Below are positions 36,600 through 48,500 of a stretch of DNA of 64,000 nt, in pieces (the first letter of the stretch is position 1; every line of letters begins with the position of its first letter). Origin of the DNA: Dipteris shenzhenensis (taxonomy: Eukaryota > Polypodiophyta > Polypodiopsida > Gleicheniales); the NCBI GenBank assembly GCA_047967505.1, contig CM106539.1; one strand, given 5' to 3'. Both the position numbers and the translations under genes were made by a program. The notes beneath the pieces are model-generated. The model did no database searches. It was not told where the DNA came from and was given only the letters and a program-made list of their open reading frames with translations.

Positions 36600-39500
36600 A
36601 TACATACACCACGCGCACACAGTCACATGCACGCACGCGCATACTATATAGTGTACGATGCACAGACATACGCATGATGAAAAAAACAAAAACATAAACA
36701 CATACAAAAAATAGTGCACATATATAGACTATAGTACACACTGCACATACATACACACACAAACACACAAAAAAACAAAGCAAGACAAAAACCATCCGAA
36801 ATTTTTTATTTTGAAAAAAACATTGTTTATAACATTTCATCTGGAATTGCTACATTTTGCACATTTGATAGAAAGGTTTCCTCACATTTTGACCTGATGA
36901 AACACGTTTTTGGGTCACTATGCCTCAACAGGAATTTCAATCTTACAAATACTAAAATATATACTTCATAAGACTAAAATATATCCAATCTTACAAATTA
37001 TAATTTTTATAGAACAAGCAAAAGAACAAAGGAAAAAAATATTAAAAATGAGTGAATGAGGAAAATGAAAAAGAAGAAAAATAACTCAAGCATGAGCTGC
37101 CATCTGGGTTTTAAAAGATTTCGGAATCTCTTGGATAAACCCAATGCTTACAAAGTTTTGAAATCGTAACCAACCAACAAAAATTTGATAGCAAAAAGAA
37201 AGAAACAAGCAGAAAATTAGAAGAAGAAATGCAAAGACAGACACAAAGATATATATATCCATACATACCTACTTGTGAAAACAAAATTGGATGCTTAGAA
37301 TTTCTCTCTCATGTGATGAGACTTTCTTTCTCATGATTTTCTAAATCCACCCACAAAATGTGATAAGGATTGTGTTGTAGGAATTGTCAACTTTGATTGT
37401 GTTGAACCTAAGGCTTTCCTAGAGTTATGAACAAATTCTCTAAGGAATTTCAACCAACAAAGGACATCTTCAGCAGCTACAACTTTGTGCACCTTTTGTT
37501 CTCAAATCCAAACAAATCAAAGGATACGGCAGTGATGGTCCATCTTCAGAATGCACCTGCAGCAGCAGGGGGGGGGGGGGGATCTTAAAACAAGACTAAC
37601 AGTATCCCTTCAACAAGTATGTATATTTTCCAGACTGCAAAGGATGACAGCATTAACAAGGGTGCAATTGCAATAAAAAGAGGAAGAAGATACCTCCTGC
37701 ATATGTGGCAGTGATGTGTCATTGGGGGCTTTGGTTTCCGGCCTGGTCATTTACAAAGGCAAGAAGAAAAATATTCAACGAACAAGTGAAAATAATCATC
37801 CAGGAAGACTTACCCATGTCATCAGTAGACAAATTCTTGCTTAAGAGGTATGAACTTTGGCATTCACAGTTTTTTTGTAATATAAATATGAGCCCTTAAA
37901 ACAGAATGACTAAGATTCACGGGTGAATATGCTTAATATCACCATTATCATGTGTGATGCCTGTAGGAGGGCACAACAAAAATCATTTCTACAGCAATTT
38001 AAAATTGTCCCCCAAAAAAGTGAATATCTTGTAGGATGTGAAGAAGGTAACTCTCCGTTATACACAATGCAAACATCTTTCCCATCAGATAAGATGTGCC
38101 AAATAGCAGTAAGAAGGTCTACCACCATTCAAGTTAGGTACAAGTTTAAAGAACTCTATCAAAACCAAAGAGTCATTGCATGGACATAATGGAGCGCCCT
38201 CACATATTAGCAGGCCCTAACTAAGGCTAGCTTGTACCAATCGAGGTTAGGGGAGCCCTTGAATGGGCTAGATATTAACTAAACGCCAAAAGGGAGACCA
38301 ATTAGTGTTAACCTGGCTAAATATAGCACAGGATTGAGGCTATATAAGCGAGGCTAACTCACACTAGGAGGCTGCTGATCATTAAGCCTGGGCAAGACTC
38401 TAGAGTGCCAAGGATTGTGGTCAGAGGTACACCTAAGGGGTGTGTCTTGGTGGTATAAGAAACGCCGGGATTTCTACAACTAGCCTTGCCTTAGTGAGAC
38501 CACCCTAAACCTCCCAACAAGGGGGTAAGCTTGGATTGTCTCTATGGTTGGGTGGTGAGTCTGACAGAAGCATCCTATAATACTACATCCAGCACTAGCA
38601 CCTATAACAATCACTAGCCTAGCCACAATTCAATTTCAAAGGCAACTCTATTGGCACTGATCAGCAAACAGTATTAACAGTATTCTGCTTGAAGCGCATC
38701 TGTCAATCTGTGAAACCATACTGAAAAGAAAATGAACATGATAACCAAGCCCTTAATGTTTGCACTAGCAAGCTCACCTCCCAGCCATACGTACTATGCC
38801 TCAAAGCATGCTTGAGGTCTAGGCCACCTCGCTAGTCAGATCATGTGTCACACACCACATGCCCCCTCCACCAAGATACTACTCCCAGCCAACAGGTCTA
38901 CAAGCTGGGGGACCTCCTCTCCCAAGATGTCTAGAGTAATGAGCCCTTGGATTGTAATTAAACCTACCTCTACTATCCTTAGCATCCAACTCTAATTACA
39001 AAGTTTTATTCCTATATAGCTTGCTTTTCCATAATAGCCTTCCTTTTCTAAAACAGCCTTGTATTTACTAGCATAGCTCTACTATCCTTAGCATCCATCT
39101 CTAATTACAAAGAGTTATTCATATATATACCTATATACCTAGATGAATCCAGGAACATTCCCAAACTCATCCTCTAAAAACACAACATAGTGCAGTTTCA
39201 ATCTCATGATAGTCACTCACAAGGTTGAAAACCATAAACTCCATCATGCATAGCAGGGACTAGCTACTATGACATCCCCACTGACGTCATCAGCGCCCAA
39301 CAGTGGGTGTAGACCATAGTATAAAAATATGCTCTCACACATACAAATCCACACACCCACACATACTTGAGCATCCATTTATACAAAGTCTTCGTACTGA
39401 GTTTCTGTCGGCACTCTGGAGGTGAAGGGCAGACTCAGCCATGATGAAGGCTAGCACTAAAGGAAAAGGCTAATCAAAAGGTAGTCCAAAATCTCTTCAT

Positions 39501-42500
39501 TCAAGCTACAACTGCTTGTGAAGTCTAAACATTTTCATTTTAGTCTCTCCCCAACAAGCATCTAAATCTTAATCTAGCTGATAGGGCAACGCACCATTTA
39601 AGATAGAAAGAATTATTCATATATAGCTTGTTTTTCCGTAAAGAACTCATTTCAAGGACTAGCCTTAACAGTCTTGTATTTAGAAACCTAGCTCAACATC
39701 CTTAGCATTCACATCTAATTACAATACATAGCTTACTTTTCCATATAAAGAACTACTTTTCAAGGACTAGCCTTGCTTTTCCTAAAACAGCTCCACAGGA
39801 CAAAAGGATAAAATTGACTGTAATGACTTCATCATCAAAATCTAAGAGCACATAAACAATACAAACAGAAATTGATAGAGCATACCCTAAAACATAATAG
39901 ATTTAAAAGATGGATTCCCAACTGAAGGACTGCATCAGACAAGGAAAGACACATCACAAAGTTGGAAAATCATGCTTGCAGATTGATATTGTCTTTTTAC
40001 ACCACTTAGGGAAATAACCCTTGCAATCAAAGATTTCTCATACTTGTTTCTTAAGCTGCTAAATTGTTTTCAATATTAATACTTAGCTAGAAATATCGTG
40101 TTAAACTTCATCCATTTTATGCCAAGTTCATATTTGGCCAAAAAAACACACTCAGTCCATATGCAGGAATGTGTACCTAGATCATCATAATGAAGAAAAT
40201 ATTTGATGGACATCAAATAATGCAATCATCCAAAGATTCCATTGTCATAAATACAAAAAATAACTTACAACTTTTGCACCATCTAGATACTAAGGCTCCA
40301 TTTGCAGATGCCTCCTTTCTGTAGCCTATGTTCATTGGGTCTTGCTCCACATCCTGTTAAACAGCCACATGAAAGCTCTAATTTGTGGAATTCCTTCATT
40401 TGCCAAGTCTTTGCAATAGCACCTTGTTGCACCATACTTACAATAAAGTCAGGTGGACTTCCAGGATCTGTCTTGATGCAGTAAAAATAGTTGAAGAAAA
40501 CGTTGAAGATTAACCAAGCAGAAACAATAGTGTGAGCAATTCCTTCTACAGAGTAAATGTTGTGAATGGAAGGAAGTATTGTTGTAAAGAAGAGATAGAT
40601 GATACAACTGAAACAGCAGCACAAACACGTATTAATATCCTCAAAATCAAAGAAGACAATTCATTCCTTACTATTTCTCCATTCCTATGCATTGTACTTC
40701 AAAGTATCATTTTAACAAATAGATATGTCAACACTAAGCAATAGCAAGACTCGTGTCAGCACGAACATGGTGTTTAGAGCTCCACACTCAATTTAGAAAC
40801 ATATAAAACACATACATCACATAATGTGATAGTTCATATACATGATCCTTATACAGGACACAACGTAGCAGAAATTGGTGCAACATAAAATATCTTCTAA
40901 ATGTGCAGCTCCTTGTAGCTGTGAATACCACCAAAATCAAGGTAGCCACCATATAGTTGTAAGACTGTAGACCCTAACTCTACAGAAAAAAATAAAATTA
41001 CATGCAAGGAGAGCTAGACAACATAAAGCTGTATCTCCAGTATCACTAAAAATTATGTAAAACAACTTCCTACGTTGAAACTTGTGCAAAGTTACACGTT
41101 CAACCAGAAGCAGTATAGTTTTGATAACCATTATGTAAAACAACTTCCTATGTTGAAACCTATGCAAAGTTACATGTTCAAGCAGAAGTAGTATACTTGT
41201 CAAAGTGTCATAACAGCAATTCTTACATAACTTTGCTGTCAAGCTATGGTTATGACTTCCTCAGCAAACCATTGCTTAGTCAAGCTATTGAGCAAGTTTA
41301 GGGCAAGGCAAGAACATTAGCAATATGAGCTCTCAATGCACTGTGTACAACAAGCTTTTGAAATGAAGATTATGTTGCCTTACAAAGAACAAGGCTCCTT
41401 GTGCTCACACAAAGTACCATCTAACTCATAGACAACCAAGTCATTCGCATCCACCTCCAAATCATATCCAAGATCTACATCCTCCAATCACGTTTATGTA
41501 GATTCACACCCTCAATCATCCTGATGTACAAATCTCAGTGCTCCCCCTCAATACAAAATGAGACTATCATCAAGTGATAAATGGGAGAAGCCTTTATCAA
41601 CAGGCTTATTACAAGGTTTTGGATCACTAAGGAGACATGGTATGATTAATAAAACAAAAGACTAGAGACGTGTATCTGTTAAACTCGACATCAAAACTGT
41701 TTTCCTTCATGGAGACTTGCAAGAGGAGGTGTATGCCTCTCAACCTCCTAGCTTCTTTTTTTTTTGCAAAAATATAAAAGAAAACTGCAGGAGCAAGCTC
41801 AATGCGGAGTACATCATGTCAAGCATGAGAGAAACCAAAACTTAAAAAAAACTAGCAGATAACCAAGGCTGAGGCTGAAAATGCCACGTCAACCCTGAGG
41901 CAGAGTCAAAGAAGAAAGGCGATCCCCTCCATACTCTGAAAAAAAAATCCCTCCTAGCAGATGTTGCTCTCGATGACCCCTGCATGCTCACAAAGATGGC
42001 CATCAGAAAATGTATAGTATCGGTCCATATACTGGCCAAAGTCTGAGAAGGGTGAACCTAGGACCCACCTAATGCCTCTATACATCTAGCTCTCCAAATG
42101 TGTCATGCTGCAATACTAGCCAGAATCTCCCAAGAGGTGTCTACAGAAGCATGTGCAGCTCTAAAAGGAAAGAGAAACATCTTGGAGAGGACATGACTCT
42201 ACTACTACATGTCGTCAAACAAAGAAAGCCCCATCAGAGTCATGTCCCTCGAAGAAGACCTGAGGCCCCGTAAGATAGCCAAGCAACTGAGTCCCAAGTC
42301 ATGAAGAAGGGTGATGTATGAAAAGTGCATAAGATCCTAGAAACACCCTTCCAAATCGTCCTCACCTGTCTGCACTCCAAAGGCAATGCTGAACTGACTC
42401 AACTATGGAATGGCATCGAGGGCATGTAGGGTCAGCCCCAAACCTAGACCTCGACAGGTTCACCCTCCGTGAATAAAAAAGCCAAAAGAATAGAGTGATT

Positions 42501-45500
42501 TTTCTATTCCTGAGGGATTTTCAGAGTCTCCTCCAGAAGTTTTTCTGCACACCTGCAGAAATATGAAAGCTGTCCCAATGAGGAGATCTAAAGAGCCTCC
42601 AACCTCTACAACTGAGCTAGAATCTCCTGGCATTTCTAACCGCATAACAAAAGAAGGGGATGCTCTTCTCTCAGTGCCCTTCATAAATCCACTCCCACTC
42701 CCCAAGGTCCCACTGCAAGGATCTCATAGGGGCACCTCCATAGAGCCAAAGTCTTCATGAACCTAGGGCCAAAAGAAGCGGATCGGGATCCAAGTACCAT
42801 TGTGAATCTGTATCATACTCCACATACCCTGCAATCCTGACTGGCTGGAAGGGGACTCCCTGAAGAATGTCATCTGAAGATGTAAGAAGTTTCCCTCCCA
42901 ACTAAACATAAAAAACAAGGGCATCCTCTTGTGCACCCCGCAAAGCAATAACCTGAAGAGGATTACCTGTCCTAGTAAAAGCACCCAACCAAGTGGAGTC
43001 CGTAATAAGCATATCATCTGTATCCATCCACTCCACAGGTATGGCTGCATCAATTTGCTGAATCCTCCCTGCACTCCCTCTAAGATGACTAACTAATAAA
43101 GCTTTTTCGTCCTCTGGAAGCATTATGTCCACAGTGGAGGCATGGCCCCTCTACCATCTAGACCACTGCATATAACGTGAAATGCCTCGTGGTCTGCCAT
43201 GCTCATCAAGTATATACCTAGATGAATCCAGGAACATTCCCAAACTCATCCTCTAAAAACACAACATAGTGCAGTTTCAATCTCATGATAGTCACTCACA
43301 AGGTTGAAAACCATAAACTCCATCATACATAGCAGGGACTAGCGACTATGACATCCCCACTGACGTCATCAGCCCCCAACAGTGGGTGTAGACCATAGTA
43401 TAAAAATATGCTCTCACACATACAAATCCACACACCCACACATACTTGAGCATCCATTTATACAAAGTCTTCGTACTGAGTTTTTGTCGGCACTCCGGAG
43501 GTAAAGGGAAGACTCAGCCATGACGAAGGCTAGCACTGAAGAAGAAGGCTAATCAAAAGGTAGTCCAAAATCTCTTCATTCAAGCTACAACTGCTTGTGA
43601 AGTCTATAAAGTATGCTTTCATTCCACATGACGTGATGCCTGTCAATTTCTTCGCGAGAGGCTAGTGCTGTCCATCCAATCTCCTCCCGAGGTGGGTGTA
43701 CAAGACTGTATGTTGCGTATAAAAAAATCCTTCCACAGCACCTATCTAAGCATAAATCCTCTCACCACCATCTTACAGAGCAAGGCCCTACACCGCAAGT
43801 CCGAGTCAATAATATTGAGACTCCCTTCCTTAGTGGAGAGAATAGGGTCTCCCAAGCCACCCTGGCTATGACATTTGCAAAGCCATCTAGTCCACTCCAC
43901 AAAAAGCTACTTACTGGTCCTTGAGCTGAGATACTATCCCTAGAACGGCACCAGCAAGAACAAACAAACCAGGCAGTGGTCAGTAGCAGTTGGTTGACCA
44001 CCATGACTCTCAATGCAAGGTCTAGTTTGTTCGAACCAAGAAGTTTCCTCCTTATGCTCTCCAACACAAGAGAAAACTCTTGTGCAAAAGAGATGCCCAC
44101 ACCTACCTGGCATCCCAAATACCTGACAGAGACACCCCTCTAGATCCAAGTGAAACCAATATCAGCTCCCTAGTACGGAGTGTCCTCCTGGCTGATCCAA
44201 AAGCCATGGGATTTGTGCCAGTTTATATGTCCCCTGCTGCCATGCAAAACAAATCCAAAGCTGTCCTAAAACAAGTGAGCGTCTGTGGCGTGGCATCCAA
44301 AAAAACAGCTGTGTCATCTGCTAGCTCAATGTCCAATAGCTCATCTTTCTGTCTCAGTGGAAACCTAGCCCAACAATATCAGCTTGAGATCCAATGTAGA
44401 TACTCATAGCTTCAGCCACAAACAAGAAAAGAAAGGGGGCTAAAGGGCATCCCTAATGGACTAATCTAGAGATCCAAAACCTGTCTCCCCTGACTCCTCC
44501 AATAAGTACCTGGCTGTGGGCTGATTTATGAAGAGCGGAAACCCCTCTAATCCAATCCTCTGTAAATCCAAAACAAAGAAGGGTTCCCTCCAGAAAGCCC
44601 CAATCTACCCTATCATGGGCTTTCTCAAAGTCCAGGAGTAGAATGGCCAGCCTTTGGCCACTGTGCATGGCCCACTCCGAAGCATCCCAAAATGAGAAGA
44701 TGTTATCAAAGATGCTCCTGCCATGTATAAAGCCCGTCTGTGAATCATGAATGAGATCTGGAAGTATGGGCTGCAGATATAGGTTGATTGCTTTCGCCAA
44801 AATCTTATACAGAGTGCCTAGTAGAGTGATGGGTCTCCACTGAGACACTAAGTTTATACAACAGCCTTTTGAAATAAGATGAATGAGACCCTCTGTAATT
44901 GATTTAGGCATCTCACCCGAGGCACAAACGCCCTGCAGGGCTGAGGTAATGTAATCCCAATCTAATCCCAAAAAGTAATGAAAAAAGAGGAGGTAAGTTC
45001 ATCTGAACTTGGACATTTACCCTTGTGAAGGGCAGTAAGAGCAGTCCTGAACTCTATGTTAGTGAAAGGTGTTGGAAAGGTCACCTCCCCATCTGTAAGC
45101 CCCCAAATGAGGAGAGCATGGGGGAGGGAGACCTAGGGCAAGGTATGCCTAGAGAAAGGCACTTGCAACAGGTGTCTGCAGCAGCAAGGCCAGCACATGG
45201 CGGGGGGAACCAGCAGGAGTGTCTGCCATAGAACTGGCTGGTTAGAGCTGGTTGGAGCCAGCCAACCAGGTCAGATATTGGGCCGGACTAGGGGCTGGAC
45301 CCGGCCTTGAAGTGTGAGCCAAAGGCCCTAGAAAAGAGGGCCCCAAAGGGGCATTTATAGGCAAACCAGGTCAGGGCCTGGTCAGCCTGTTTGGGTCGGC
45401 CATAAGCCGCCTGACTGGTCGGTTTTTTGCCAGCCCCTTAGGGCCTATAAAAGCAGAGGCTCTTGGCCTCATTTCATCATCACTTGGAGCAGCAGTTCAG

Positions 45501-48500
45501 AGAGCAGCAGGAGCAGCAGATCAGCCACCTGTGGGCTTTTTTTTCAGAAGGAGACAAGTGGGCTGTAGAGCTGCATACCTAGCTCAGACTGCTGCCCACC
45601 TAGGCTGGTGCAAAGACAGCAAGGTGGAAGGGATCTAGATGGAAAGTCTACTTACGCTCAAGGTGGAGCACGCGGGGGCTTGAGTCTAGAGATAATTGGT
45701 AGATAGGAGAAGGACCTTGTGGCAAGATCAGAAGACCACACCATTGGTGGGACTCTGGATCTCTCTCTTTTGTATTGTGTCCATAGCTTTGGATGGAAAT
45801 ATATTATTTTGGTGGTTTCTCTATCTAGCTGGTTAATTGTCTATTGATGAGTCTGCACATTTATTTTATGCACATAAGTTAAGAAGTTTGTGATTCCACA
45901 TCCCACACCACACTGTGTGAGCTCCTGGGCATTATTATCAGTCTTCCGCTGTGCGTACCCTTTATTGGGTAATTTCTAACATGGTATCAGAGCCCAAGTA
46001 GGAGGCTCACAGGTGTGGGAGCTTGAAGGCAAGGACCTTGCTGAAGGATGACCCTAATTCAAACGCTCTTGGGAATCGACTTCCATGACTGGAGGATTGT
46101 GCCCTTCTGAGAAGGAGGGTGACTCAGGTTCAATCAGGTGCGTTCAGAGTTCTGGTCTACTGAAATTGAGTTTGGTTGACTTTGCTGTGTGGTATAAACA
46201 GCAGAGATGTCGACCTCTACAGCCTCTTCAGCCCCTGCTCTCCCTTCCTCCTCCCCCAGTTTTCTCTCATTCACTATCCCTAACTTCGGAGAGTCTGGGA
46301 AACTGGACGGGACCAACTACCCCATCTGGAAAGTGAAGATCCGGAGTCATTTACTGGCTCGGAAGTTGTGGAAGCTAACCACGGGAGTGGAGGCGAAGCC
46401 AGAGGACATGGTGGACAGGCAAGGGGAGATAGTCATGGTAGTAGATAAAGAGGAGCTCGAAGCTTGGGAAGATAGAGATGCCCATGCCCTTGCATTAATC
46501 ATAGGGACTACGGTGGACTCTGTTCTTCCACATATCCAAATGGCCGAGACGTCAGTAGAGGCGTGGGTCACTCTGAAGGATCTGTACGAGACGGACAACA
46601 CCTCCCGGATTTTGCTTCTTCAGCATCAACTCTACAATCTCGATATGGAAGAAGGAGATACGGTACATAGCCACTTCGTCAAGGTGGTGAGGGATCAGCT
46701 GGCAGCAGTTGGTCAGAAGACAGACTCATGCCATTTGGCCTTGATGGTACTAAGGAGACTACCTCGGAGTTTCAAGAGCTTTGTTACGACTGTGACAGCA
46801 AGACAGAGGACCAAACCTCTGACGTTTGAGGAGTTGGGTCCATTACTGCTACAGGAGGAAGCTCGGGAGAAGCTCTACAACGAGGACAAAGACAACAAGG
46901 TGATGCTGGCAAAGGATTACACTGGCAAAGGAAAGGGCAAGAATAACGATGGCAAGTCCAAGAAAGACGACTCTAATGACGAGGAGACTTTGAAGAGGAA
47001 GTAGAAGAAGAAGTGCTTCTACTGTAATACGCCAGGACATTTTGCAAAGGACTGCAGAAAGAAAAAGGCCGATCAGAAAAACAAAAAGGAGTCCGACTTA
47101 GATTCAAAGGGAGAGGCCAAAGCAAATGTGGTAATCAAAGAGTTGTTCCTGGTGACATCACCAAGTGTTACCGAGGTCAGATATGTTGATCTAGAAATCA
47201 CAGTGAGGATGTCTGACATAGAGATGTGGGTCGACGAGGAGTCAGATGCCTTTGTGAAGGCCAAGGACAGCATGGAGCGCTTGGTACCTTCTAGGTGCGT
47301 GGCTGTTGACGCCAACACGAGGGTAGATTCCATGGAGGGCCTTGGGGTCTCATGGTCAAATGGATGCTGTACTTCAGAAGGGGACAGTACAGGATTACAT
47401 AGGCTCTTGGTGGGTGCCGCAATGAGGTACAAGGTTTGCTTTCAGGGCAAACACACAGGCAGTACAACAGTCTGGTATGTACTTGATATTTTGCATTTGA
47501 GCCTTTATAGCATGCTGTGGAATGACTCTGCTCTTCATTTGTCTCAAGTGATACGAGATTGGAAGGAATTGGCCTTCTTCGAAGGCAAAAGGGGAAGTAT
47601 TGGTGCTTCTTCAAATCTCGGACACAGATTGCTAGAAGGTGATGGACAAACAGTACTGAAGCTAGAAGAGTACCTGCTTGAGAACTCAGTGAGAGTTCAT
47701 GGTCCAGGTTATCTGGAAATATTCATTAGTTGCAGACCTTGCCAAAGGAAGGACGGGTTGAAACAGACCCTAAGAGCATGGTGCTTGGAAGACTCCAATT
47801 TGTTCACTCATTATGAGGGGGACAACTGGAAGATCATGACGGCTGGATTGCTCGAGTTCGAAGGCGAGAATGTGACTGAAGGAGGCGGTGCCAGGAGGTG
47901 CTACCAAAGATGGACCTGTGTACCAGGATGGTGTGCGGAAGCAGAACCAGACCTGGTGGAGCAGGAGCCACTAGATGAAAAGCCAGGAAAAGATTTTGAC
48001 ACCGAAATGTTCCAGAGGACTATGACCAAGGAGTTACTGGAGCATCGTCATCGACGTGTTGGCATTGGGCTGAGATGTGTCGGTGAGAGGGGGTGTTGGA
48101 AAGGTCACCTCCCCATCTGTAAGCCCCCAAATGAGGAGAGCATGGGGGAGGGAGACCTAGGGCAAGGTATGCCCAAAGAAAGGCGCTTGTAACAGGTGTC
48201 TGCAGCAGCAAGGCCAGCACATGGCGCATTAATGGCGGGGGGAACCAGTAGGAGTGTCTGCCATAGAACTGGCTGGTTAGGGCTGGTTGGAGCCAGCCAA
48301 CCAAGCCAGATATTGGGCAGAACTAGGGGCTGGACCCGGCCTTGAAGTGTGGGCCAAAGGCCCTAGAAAAGAGGGACCCAAAGGGGCATTTATAGGCAAA
48401 CCAGGTCGGCCTGTTTGGGTCGGCCATAAGCAGCCTGATTGGTCGGTTTTTTGCCAGCCCCTTAGGGCCTATAAAAGCAAAGGCTCTTGGCCTCATTTCA

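Noticed and set aside
36516-36840. Hydrophobic cysteine/valine-rich minus ORFs
   Set aside because: They translate CT and CA microsatellites; no start, splice or family support.
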